Source of the DNA: Psococerastis gibbosa
Lineage: Eukaryota > Arthropoda > Insecta > Psocodea > Psocidae
Direction: 5' to 3'
DNA length: 64,000 nucleotides
NCBI GenBank assembly: GCA_963971405.1
Contig: OZ020485.1
Span: 5,146,001 to 5,210,000, forward strand
Shown piece after piece: positions 48,900-59,500 of the stretch. Position 1 is the stretch's first letter. Each line of letters opens with the position of its first letter. The position numbers and the translations under genes are program-made. Below the pieces are notes generated by a model, which was not told where the DNA came from, searched no databases, and saw nothing but the letters and a program-made list of their open reading frames with translations.

Positions 48900-49770
48900 T
48901 CTGTTTTCGATAGTACCGAAGTCTTTCACTTTATTATTGCCGCATTGTAATTTTAAATTAACTAACACTGGTTGTAGATAGCTGAGGCATGGGATTTCTG
49001 CTAATTTGTAAATTTTAAAATGTTTTTTTTTTTAGGAAAAATATAAAAAGACATCGGTCGAGCATACTATACAATAAGTTAGGTGCTAAAATCGTTATGT
49101 GCAGACATCTAAAAATATATTGATTTATGGTTATTGCATTAAGAGCATAAGGTAGCCAGACAAAATAGTATAGGTACATCCCCCCCCCCCCCGAAAATCA
49201 GATAGGATTTATTTTTTTCTTAACTTGCTATGAGTTTCTTTGATAATAATTAGTACATTGGAAAAACTTATAGTAACATAAGAATAAAATAAAGCGTATC
49301 GGATTTTGGGGGTGTGTGTAGCATACCTACATTTAGTCTATGCTTACCATATCTTCTTCAATTAATTATTATTAATTTCTATTAACATCGCATAATACTG
49401 TAGGTATCCTAGAATGGCATGCAGACAGACACTGGGCAAATCCACCAAAAGGCCCCAGACTCCAGGCAACAGAATTATTTATCACCTCTAATGAGAATAT
49501 ACTATAGCTATTGGCTCACACCATTGCTATTAAATTATCAGAAAATTGGGAATCAATAAAAAAAACATGACAATGCCGGGCTCGAAACCATGATCTATGA
49601 CTTTGCCGTTTACATTTCTACTATATATTTTACAATCTACTGAATTTTCCTATCTATGATGGCCGGGAAAGGCATAGATTGTGGGTTCATGTCCCACATC
49701 AACCAGATTTTTCGTGAATCCGTAATTTCCGATATAATGTCTTGGGGACGTAGTCTCTTCAGCCTATAAG
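48900..49770. other. no gene recognised
   Basis: AT-rich; a run of 14 C at 49180-49193. Nothing supported. Confidence 0.4.
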
Positions 49771-49776
49771 TCAGTT

Positions 49777-49967
49777 TTGTTGTATGGCGCCTCAGATTTA
49801 TAGGTCAGGGTGAATCTGAAGTTCCACCCCACTGTACAACATAATGGTGTCAGAAGTGGGATAACTTTCACCCCACTGTACAACATAATGGTGTCAGAAG
49901 TGGGATAACTTTCACCCCACTCCACAACATTCACCCTGATCTCTGAATTTGAGGAACCATACAACAG
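49777..49967. repeat. tandem 44-bp repeat with tRNA-Leu PBS-like sequence
   Basis: Two identical 44-bp units (49827-49870, 49871-49914) each hold TGGTGTCAGAAGTGGGA. This equals the complement of the 3' end of animal tRNA-Leu, the type of primer-binding site that follows an LTR. The units sit between imperfect inverted repeats (TGTTGTATGGCGCCTCAGAT at the left). No pol frame is nearby. Confidence 0.5.
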
Positions 49968-49969
49968 TA

Positions 49970-51640
49970 TAACGTTAACCATTATGTACAGTCGAGAGAC
50001 AATCTTAGCTAAACGTTTTATGATGAAATGGGGCATAAGAAAGCTGTATTCTCCGTTTCGGAGCAAGCATCAAGCTGTCAGCCACTCGTCGCACACTTGA
50101 CAGCTATCACCCGTATTTGTTCCATCCCGCCCCCCCCCCCCTCCCCTCCCCTCACACAACTCAAGTGTTCACTCATGTGAAGAAAAACATGTGTCCAGCA
50201 CACCCGACAATATCAGCTTTAATTGGATAACTCGTTTACCAGGAGATGTTTCTGTTGCCGCCAGTTGTAAAATTTATTCCCCTTTCGCGGACACGTGTTT
50301 TAAAAAAAACATAATCAAATTTGCCAAAGCTGTTCATACAGGGGAGGGACGGCGTAGTAACCGCGTTAGCCCCAAACATTTCCAGATCGTAACAAACATT
50401 TCCATAGCGGGTATAGCGGCAAATAATGGTGGAAAAACATGTTTGTTCGGAGCTGGCAATATAAATTCCACAGAAATTGAGCTAGTGCATTTCTCGCAAT
50501 GGGGTCTGCATAACCCCATTAACTGCTTCATTTGTACCAAGATCAATATATAAATTCCTTGAGAGCAGCTATTTTCCGTTATGGCATTTTCTATGGTTTT
50601 CTGATAATATACAGGGAGTTTCAGGCGAACGGGAACGGCGTCAAACTTCTAGGGTGTACTGTGCCGCCCAGTTCATTTTGGAAAAAAAAATAACCCCTTG
50701 TATTGTGATACCGAAATATTGAGATGGGAGCGGATCGAGGGTAATATGCGGGGTACAAAATATAAGAAATAAAATATAAAAATTTGGTGGTAGATAAATC
50801 TTCATGTAAAATTTAGTTGTCGTTCATATTCAATTCTTCCGTAAATCTATAATTTATTGGCTGGCTAGTTGGTCAGCAGGTTACGTTTTTCAGGAACTCT
50901 TGGGGGGGGGGGGGGGGGAGATTTCCGTGATGCTTCAATAATAACGCAATTGGCCCCGCAAAAGCGTGGACAAACCCACAAACTGACAAATCCTGAAAGC
51001 ATGGCTGCCTGACTACAACAGAATATTTTCCGGTTTTAATCTGGAACCTGCCCCCTCCCCCCTCTCAATAGATTACCCAATTAAACCTTCCGAGGAAATC
51101 AGAAACGGCAATAGCAAACCAATAAAAGAAATCTGATCAGAACACTGATAGAGGGTATTCTTCCGTGAAAATCTCCACATTTAGAATGCAGTGAAGTATA
51201 AAGACGGGCGAGTCCCTAAGGTACCTAAACACATTGCCGAAACTACTGAAAAAAGTTAAACTTAATAGTTGTGGTACTGTGGCACCATGCTGTTGCTGCC
51301 AGTGAAACTTTTGGACGGTTTTCTCCACAATAGTGGAAACGCCAAAAACTTGATGTTCAGAGAGCAAAGCCGACGCACTGTGTCAGATTCACACGTACGC
51401 CTGGAAGTACAATGTACATCGCGCGTCCAATAGAGCTCAACCTTGCTCACTATACCATTCAAATTACACTCTATAACAGGTTCAGGTACAAGTGGTACCT
51501 GCCATAAGTCCATCATTGTCCTTATCATCGTTGGTTTGCAGTTTTACGCGCTCAAGGCCATCCCAATATCCAATTACATTCAGTAGAATTGTCCTTGATT
51601 GCTACTCACCGTACGTCAATTCACGTTGTGTTAATTTTTT
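49970..51640. other. no gene recognised
   Basis: 50610-50640 resembles the left end of the 4193 element (ACAGGGAGTTTCAGGCGAACG). Poly-C at 50130-50141 and poly-G at 50902-50919. The 120-aa frame at 50191-50553 has no known domain. Confidence 0.4.
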
Positions 51641-51652
51641 TATTCATTCCAC

Positions 51653-52600
51653 CAGTGCCGGATTCACCCATGGGCACTTGGGGCACAGGCCCCCCCCCAG
51701 AAATGCCTAAAATTCCGCCCCCCCCCCAAACGAGATTTTTTTAGATAAAAATATACAAAAATTAAAAATTAAAAGTTTTGAAATTGGTGGGAGATTATGT
51801 TTTTTTCTTTTTTTTTTCTGCAATGCTGGTTGATTTATGAATTTTAGAGGAATTTGCACCAGAGGTGGACGCAGCGACCGGCACTTCGGGCAATTGGCAC
51901 CCCCTCCTTGAAAGGCAGTTAGTTATATTCTTTACCTCTAATATCTAGGTGTTACTGCACTCAAAATGCGTAAAACCCCTCTATTTCAGTCCTATTTTTC
52001 AAATATTTTCTCCCGGGGGAGACCCTCGACCCTTGTTCACAATTATATTTATTCCCTGTAATTTATAAACCTTATTCCTCTCCAAATGCGTAGAACCCCA
52101 ATATTTCCGCCGTATTTTTCAAAAGTTTTAACCCTAGGGAAACCTCCGCCCCCCCCCCCCATTTGACACTTATATTTATTCCCTGTAATGTATAGTACAT
52201 ATAAACATTATTGCTCTCAAAATACGTAAAACCTCAATATTTCAGTCCTATTTTTCAAAAAATTTCCTGTAAAATCTCAAAGTAACTGCATTCAAAATAC
52301 GAAAAAATTAAACTATTTCAGGTCTGTTTTCGCTAAACTTCTCCCCCGTGGGAGACCGTCGCCCCTCCCCCACATAACCTCCGAACCGAGCTAAGGTCAT
52401 TATTTTAAAAGCTGCCTATGTCCATGTCCATGAGAACGGCTTTCCAAATTGTATACACTTTTTATGAAAATTGCTGGAGAGGCGCCAAATTATACACCGC
52501 CCCCTTCGAAAACCTACTGTAACGTCACTGACAAGTGTCTTCTTCTTTTATGAGGTCTGGTTTGCACCCCCCCCCCCCCCCAGGGGTTGATCCGGCACTG
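51653..52600. mobile_element. non-autonomous hAT-like element with internal repeats
   Basis: Ends CAGTGCCGGATTCACC and TTGATCCGGCACTG. Flanks CATTCCAC and GTTTCCAC match at six of eight positions. Inside, a unit with CAAAATGCGTAAAACCC, ATTTCAGTCCTATTTTTCAA and a CTCCC/GGGAGACC segment recurs about four times between 51955 and 52370. No transposase frame. Confidence 0.6.
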
Positions 52601-52609
52601 GTTTCCACA

Positions 52610-53640
52610 ATAAATGATGAATATAAGGTTTGAAGTTTTTTGGTATACTAATGCCTATAGGCAACTACTTTTCGTAGTTAAATGTAATCCTAAACTGCCA
52701 ATGACATACGGTAGCCTCTAGACAGATGGCTTGGTAATTTTGGCTTGCACCAATTTACGACTTTACCAATCTGAACCATGTCAACCCATTATACTGCTAT
52801 ATGTTCACTGGCCCCTCTATAACGTGCACATGATAAATATTGGCAGTAACCTCTGTCACACTTGCCAGAAGCTGGCAATTTGCGTTGTGAGACGGAAGCT
52901 GCTGCCAAGCTATGGTAGCAATACCTGGACCAATATGATTTGCATAATGTGCATCATATACCTATATAGGTAACTTATAAAAGGCAACACGCATAACAAA
53001 ACACCGTCCAGGTCCAGACTATATATATAACAAAATATAGTAAGTAAGTAGTAAGTAAATAGTATATTACAGTTTTTCTTGTGCAGTTTACAAAGTCTAC
53101 CCCAGTACTAAGTACTCAAAGAGACTTGTATCACTGGGGTAATTTCAAGAATACATTAAATTTCAAAGGCTTCTTAGAGAACAATTACAATAGTACTTAC
53201 GGTCAAAATAAAAATATAAAAAACGATCAATATTAATATTAAGGCTCTGTTAGAGCCTTAGTCAATGTAAATGTAAATTTTAGAATATAAAATAATATAT
53301 TTACAGATGCAGGTCCAGTTTAAAATATATGTTTAAAAGTTTAAAAGTTTTAAAGTATATGTTTAAATACAACAAGTTACGCAACAAATTTACTATGTAA
53401 CTTTGATTTATAACTTGCTATAAAATAGAAGAGACGTCCAGTCCAGACTCTGTAACAAAACAAATCGATTCACAAGTACCACAGCATGTCGTGAATACCA
53501 GCGCGCAGTGGCGGACACTGGGACTGGACATCGGCACTGGCATTTTCGGATACCGCGGCCCCTTTCTCAGGTCAAAAAGGCGGACACGCGCTTACATTAA
53601 TTGTAATTCAAAATGCTGTTGTAATGCTTGTTATCAACAT
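52610..53640. other. no gene recognised
   Basis: AT-rich, with AGTAAGTAAGTAG-type short repeats near 53040. Nothing supported. Confidence 0.4.
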
Positions 53641-53649
53641 AAATAATTG

Positions 53650-54520
53650 TATTGCTTTCCCATTTATACGTGGTATAAGGAAAGCGAAGTCGAAATTTTC
53701 GATTCCGAGATTTTCATGGATTTACACGTTTTGAGGTCAAAGGAACCCAAAAAAAGTGGTTTTTACGAAATGTCTGTCTGTCTGTCTGCATGTCGTTCTG
53801 TCTGTCGTTTTGTCTGTCTGTGCGTCGATTTCCGGGAAAATTACTCGGTCGATTTTAAAGACATTTGGCATGTAGGTCCACAAAAATCATACCTCGGAAT
53901 CGCTTTTTTTATTTGGGGCTAACTTAATTTGGGGGGGGTTTTATTCTCAAAAAACTCCAAAAAAACGTCTAAAAAAATTATTTCACAGAAACGGCTCAAC
54001 GATTTCTTTCAAATTCACATATATTGTACTTATTATTAATGTTGATTAAATGCGGGGGGTCGCTTGCCCCTTGATAGTTTGCTTCTGGGGGTAAAAAATT
54101 AAAATAACTAAATTTTCATGAAAAATGACTAAAAAAAAATTTTTCTGCGACACCTTTTTATCGATGATTTCTACTTTCAGGTATGTTTCAGGTGTTAAAT
54201 TGAGTAACGAAACTAGACAGGTTGCTTTCCCAGAAAAGTATTTGGTTTTGAACAAAAAAATGTTTTTTTTTTTAATGATAGAAAATTCACGCTCAAATGC
54301 ATTGCGTGCCCTGCCAGTATTGCTGTGTGGTAATGTGTTGGTCTGACCTATCTATAATTTACCTCACCTCCAGTGACGTCAGGTGGACAACCCCCCCCCC
54401 CTCCAAGATATCGGAAATTTAACCATAGGAAAATTATTTACCATGAATTACTCATTTTATCTATCTTCTAATTTTGATAAATTGGAAAGCATGTTTGAAT
54501 AAACTCGGACCGGTTCTTTT
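53650..54520 (-). repeat. family J interspersed repeat, inverted partner of 2640-3495
   Basis: On the minus strand it follows the first copy from GAACCGGTCCGAG through GTCCACCTGACGTCACTGG to the ACAG block and AAGCTTTCC-like end. Open frames here come from the repeat. Confidence 0.65.
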
Positions 54521-54529
54521 ATTTTATTT

Positions 54530-55100
54530 TGAAAAATGTTACGATTTTTTTCCTTTAGACGTCCGGCCCCAAAGAACTATATTTGATCCGGCCCACCGGG
54601 TAAATGCCCACCTGCCCGCCGGCCCAGTGCGCCACTACCAGTGTGACAGAAGAAAATAATTTTCACGGGGATTTTCACACCACACTCGCGTACAGCCGGA
54701 AATACTGGGCCAATCTGTTTCAAATTTTGCATGGACACACGTTGCCTCAATGCAAAATCAAAAATTTGTTCAATACTGAAATGGCCCTGAGACAACATCA
54801 GCAATCAGCGGGTACAAAGCGAGAGTTCTGGCAACACTAAATTCCCCGCTGCGTTGGTGCTGCAGTAAATGTTAATAACAAAATGTAGAGAAGCTGCAGT
54901 GTGTCACATAACAAAGTGTTGTATGACTTTCTTTCATCTTTACCGACACCTGATGGATAAAATAAAACATGTGTGTTGTGTTACAGCCTATAACATTTTT
55001 ACTTGAAATTCTAGAAAAAGTTATAAAAATTTATTTTATAACATGTACGGTACTGTTATTTAGTCTGGACCTGGCTTAAACATACCGACCGGAGTATGCT
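54530..55100. other. no gene recognised
   Basis: A mildly GC-rich patch at 54560-54640 without a recognisable domain. Confidence 0.35.
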
Positions 55101-55102
55101 CA

Positions 55103-55779
55103 AATGTCCCGTGCCTAAAGAAATTAATGAAAAAGCCACCGTTGCGGGAATGAGAAATTCGCCTGAAAGAGCTGTGGGGCTGTATAACATTTCATTTTAG
55201 TATTTCCACACAGAAACTTACTCAGGCAAAGTTTGCCGCAGGTTGAAACACGCTCTGTTCTCGTGGATTCAACTTCGAAAGGCGCCCATTCCATTGACCG
55301 GCTAGGGCTATTTCCAAAACGGTGACGTGGTAGCAGACACTCAAGACTTAGGTAGCGTCTCCACCGACCTCGCATTGCAGATTGCAAGTGACATTGACGG
55401 AAATGTTTGTTTTTCTTTTTATAGAAATCTATTAAAATGTTTGTAATTAACATATCCCATGAAGCCATTTTTTAATTTTAGTTTGTTTGTTTGTGATTTT
55501 ATTTTATGATCATTGATCAATTTTAACTATGGCATAGAGGAAAATAAACATTTCCGTTAATTCTGCAATGCAAGGTCGGTGGAAACTCCACCTAAGTCTT
55601 GATTGTCTGCTACCACGTCACCGTTTTGGAAAGCCCTAGCCGGTCAATGGAATGTCCCGTGCCTAAAGAAATTAATGAAAAAGCCACCGTTGCGGAAATG
55701 AGAAATTCGCCTGAAAGAGCTGTGGGGCTGTATAACATTTCATTTTAGTATTTCCACACAGAAACTTACTCAGGCAAAG
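55103..55779. repeat. 129-bp direct duplication flanking a copied intron segment
   Basis: 55103-55231 and 55651-55779 are direct repeats that differ at about one base. Between them, 55229-55654 is the same as 60703-61128 (part of OBP-C intron 2) with no difference that I can see: a SINE B end plus a whole MITE. Junctions share only AAG and AATG with the donor. Confidence 0.85.
55285..55650. mobile_element. MITE, group ii, within the copied segment
   Basis: Ends GGCGCCCATTCCATTGACCG and CGGTCAATGGAATG. GGTGACGTGGTAGCAGACA in the arms. It was moved as part of the larger copy, not by its own transposition. Confidence 0.75.
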
Positions 55780-56500
55780 AGAAAACAATTCGCATTATGG
55801 TGGGGGATGCCATTCAACCGCATATTACAATTTTACTATTCTAATCTGCATTAGAGTAAGATTTAGAGTTACTTGCACAACTTTATAATTTATATTCTTG
55901 ATCCGATAATTAATGATTATCGCTAAGAAATTTTCCGAATGGCCGCTATGTTTCAGAACCATGCAATAAATAAATTGAAGTGTATTTAATTATAATACAT
56001 ACCTAGCTGCTGCAGCCCGATCATGGGATTATTATAATACCGGGGTTTATTTTGTAATACGGTAGTAAGGTGTCACGTGGCGGTGTTAAAATGTGCGTGG
56101 GAAATTCAAATTAATTAATTATTGGAATACAGGAGAATGGTTGCATTGCTTGATAATGGAAGGAAATAATAAAAAATATAAAGATGTACCGGTTGAATTT
56201 TGAAATATAATAAGAATTTTAATTAATGTGTCCACATCTAAGGGAGAAAAGAATTGAAACTCACCAAAAATATTAATTTATCAATTTGAATTTCCCGAGC
56301 ATTTTGCACTCATTTGTTTAAAACAATAATCCCAACTTGCCATGATTGGGCCGCTGACTGATGGACATTTTTAATGTCGATTCAATTAGTTATCCCCGAA
56401 GCACATGATATAGTACAAAGGACAGGGTCATAAGTGCAGTATTTTGAAGGCTGCAGTCATGATGATGTGGCAAAAATCCTTCAAGATGCCTTGCAGGGTA
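55780..56500. other. OBP-C upstream region
   Basis: AT-rich and free of recognised repeats for about 700 bp before the TATA box. Candidate place for regulatory sites, but I cannot define any. Confidence 0.4.
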
Positions 56501-56501
56501 G

Positions 56502-56508
56502 TATAAAA
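56502..56508 (+). promoter_or_regulatory. OBP-C TATA box
   Basis: TATAAAA lies 54 nt before the OBP-C start codon, the same distance as in the other two OBP genes. The CAAAGTACTAYT motif of OBP-A and OBP-B is absent here. Confidence 0.6.
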
Positions 56509-56555
56509 TATAGTTTGTTAATATGCCAGGTACCATTGACAAGCCAGCACTCAGA

Positions 56556-59500
56556 ATGAACTGTCTTTACATTTACGGTTTCTGCTTAATTGCAGCAATT
56601 GCCCACGCAGAGGAGAGTGATGGAAGGGTAAGTACAGTATTTAAGGATATTCTCTACCTCGCTCCCATAAATATATTACACACTTGAGAATATAGTCATA
56701 GAGAGTGTCACTTGAGAGTCATAGTAGTAGTGTTCGTCGGTTTAATAACGACTTAGGCCTCATATTTGGGCCCACAGAGCGACTCCGAGTTGACTGTCCT
56801 ATGCCAGCCCATCCCTGCTAATTATAGTGGATTCTGAACCACTTGCGAAGCACAGTGAAGTCACACGATTAGTTCGGAGGTGACCAGGACAAGTCCTACT
56901 ATGTTTCCCTACCGGCACTGTGCACACGACCAAGTTATCTGCAGCTTTGAACCTGCTCTGGTCCGCTGGATTCAACTTGGTATGCCGGCCGTGTATTGAG
57001 TTATAATAAAATAATATAATAATTACAGCATTATATCAACAATATCAAACAATGCATTAATTGGTGGTAGGGTAAACCTGTGCTGGGACCCAGGGGCGTA
57101 AAGTTGGGGGGGGGGGGCACGGTCCAACTCGCCCCCCCCCCAGCTCCTTTTGGGGGGGCTTAGCCCCCACCCCTTCAGCCTCGAGTTCTGTAAGACGTGG
57201 TTCATACTTCATGGTCCCCTTTGCAGCAATATGAATATAACCATTACTTTTTTAACTTTGTAAAATCTACAACTATACTTTACTACTATTAATATGCGTA
57301 TAACCCTACTATTTTGCTCTTACAATTTCAATTTTTCCTTATCCTGCCTGATGACGTCATAAGGTCTAATTAGTTTTGCCCCCGCCTTCATTCTAAAACT
57401 TTACGCCTCTGCTGGGACCTTAATTACTTAATTTAAAGCTGCTTCAGATATTACAATAATATGATATATAAAAATTATGAAACCATAGTCGTTAATCGTC
57501 AACAACAACTACTACTACAACCAAATAGCAGTTTAAGTTTAAGGACGAACAATACACAACAAATTCGCATTGAGGAAGAGGGGGGGGGGGGGTTGTTATT
57601 CATAGGCCTAATATTCAAGGGGATTATGAACGGTCAACTTTTCTACATAATAAGAAAAAAACATTGTGGCAAAAGAGGAGGGCTCCTCTGATTGGGTTGT
57701 CAATTCCCATAGTAGATAATACCATAGGAAAGTTGTTCATAAGTTTTAAGACCTACTTACTAACTTAAAATTATAACATATACAATATTTTATTGTAGGC
57801 TACTAAGAAAAACATTTTAATGCATAAAATCCGTATTTGTAGAAATAGAAATAGAAAAAACAATATGGCAGAAGAGGAGGGTTCCTCTAATTCCCAGTGG
57901 ATAATACCATAAGAAAGTTGTCCATTAGTTCAGACTTACTTACCAACTTAAAACTGTAGGGTAACATAATATAATATAATTATTATATAGTACTAAGAAA
58001 AATAATTTAATGCATCAAATCCTTTTTTCTACCACGAGGTTATATCGGGATAATCTGCATTTAATAACGATCCGAAAGCAACTTTTTGAACGCCAGGAAT
58101 GCAAACAACGAAACGCCATAGGGAACCCAATGAGGGAGGGAGGGGGTACACCGCAAATACCTATTGTATTGTAAATTGGAATATTGTGTTGTTACAAGTT
58201 ACAGTGGGACATATACCGTATCGCGTCGTATAAACAGATGTACTGACCATAACGAGAAAAATATTGAGGGTCAATTAATGATTTTAAATTCAATTTATTT
58301 GCCATTTCGTCGTAAATGTAGGCTAGCTGTGTCGGTAATGAGCTTAGACGGATACAGGGGGGCAGGGGGGGGGGGTTGCTGCCCTCCCAAAAATTTAGTA
58401 AATCTATTGTAAGTTAATTTATTACACTCTTATTTAATCGATTCCACAAACGTTTGTTCTATTTTGACTCACAACTACCCCACCCCAAAAAAGTGGGCTG
58501 GATCCGTCCCTGGTAATGAGGTAGTTTTCGACTCAAAATGTTGCATGAAAGCTTAGTTATGGTTTAAACTTGCTTTGCACAGAAGAAAAACTGGTTTAAC
58601 GCAGACAGTACGTCATCGCCTTGATTGCAAATTGGGAAGGCTGGAATATACTAGGTTTATTGGAAAGACGGAAGGAGTAAAAACGAAGAAAAAGAAATGA
58701 TAAAATTTATATACGTATCTCGTTTGATTGAGATCGCATATTGCAAAGATGAAGCCAGTCAAAAATTATTTGCTTGAGAAAATGTCACCCTCTAATTACC
58801 CTATTAACCATATACAGTATATGCTACAAGATACTATTCAAACAATATGCAATCGGAGACGTGTCGTAACTCAACACGGGTACTAACCTATAGAGGTCAA
58901 TCGGATACATTCATTAAATTGTTTGTACGTGATTAATTTCTTTAAATAAAAAATAAAAAATTAAAATAAACAACTAACATTTCTTCCACAAAGAGACACG
59001 TTTCATGAGATTTTAGTTTCACTTCAACCCACTGTTAACATCGTTCATCAGTCCCTATCATGTAAAATAAAGTGAACTTTCTCCTTTTTAGTACGAGCCA
59101 GAAGCTTTTAACAAACTACTAGCGAAGAATAGCGAGGAGTGCCGAACAGAAAGCGGAGTCAGTCAAGAAGTTTTTGAAAAAGCTAAAATTAAGAAGGAGA
59201 TGGAAAAGGATGACACTAAATTGCAGGTAAGCTTTACTTAATCTATCATTTACCTAATTGATAACTATTGATATAAATTTGAAATTGTAGCGTATAGGCA
59301 TAGGTAGGTAGCTGTAAACACCGTCTAACATTAACAGATAGCCTATTAATGAAAAATATGACGTGCTTCCTACTCCAATGGAAATAAAAGAGTCAATTAT
59401 TCAATTTTTTAATGCTTGGGAGGCTATGGAACTTTGATTTTGGTCGCCCCTGAATTAGTGTGTCGTCATTTCCTATTTAATTTACTATTTAAGTTATATA

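Noticed and set aside
50191..50553. 120-aa open frame
   Set aside because: No recognisable domain, and an overlapping frame on the other strand is equally open.
55124..55468. 114-aa minus frame and its near twin at 60658-60942
   Set aside because: Both frames cross a SINE-MITE junction; the shared protein sequence reflects the copied DNA segment, not a gene.
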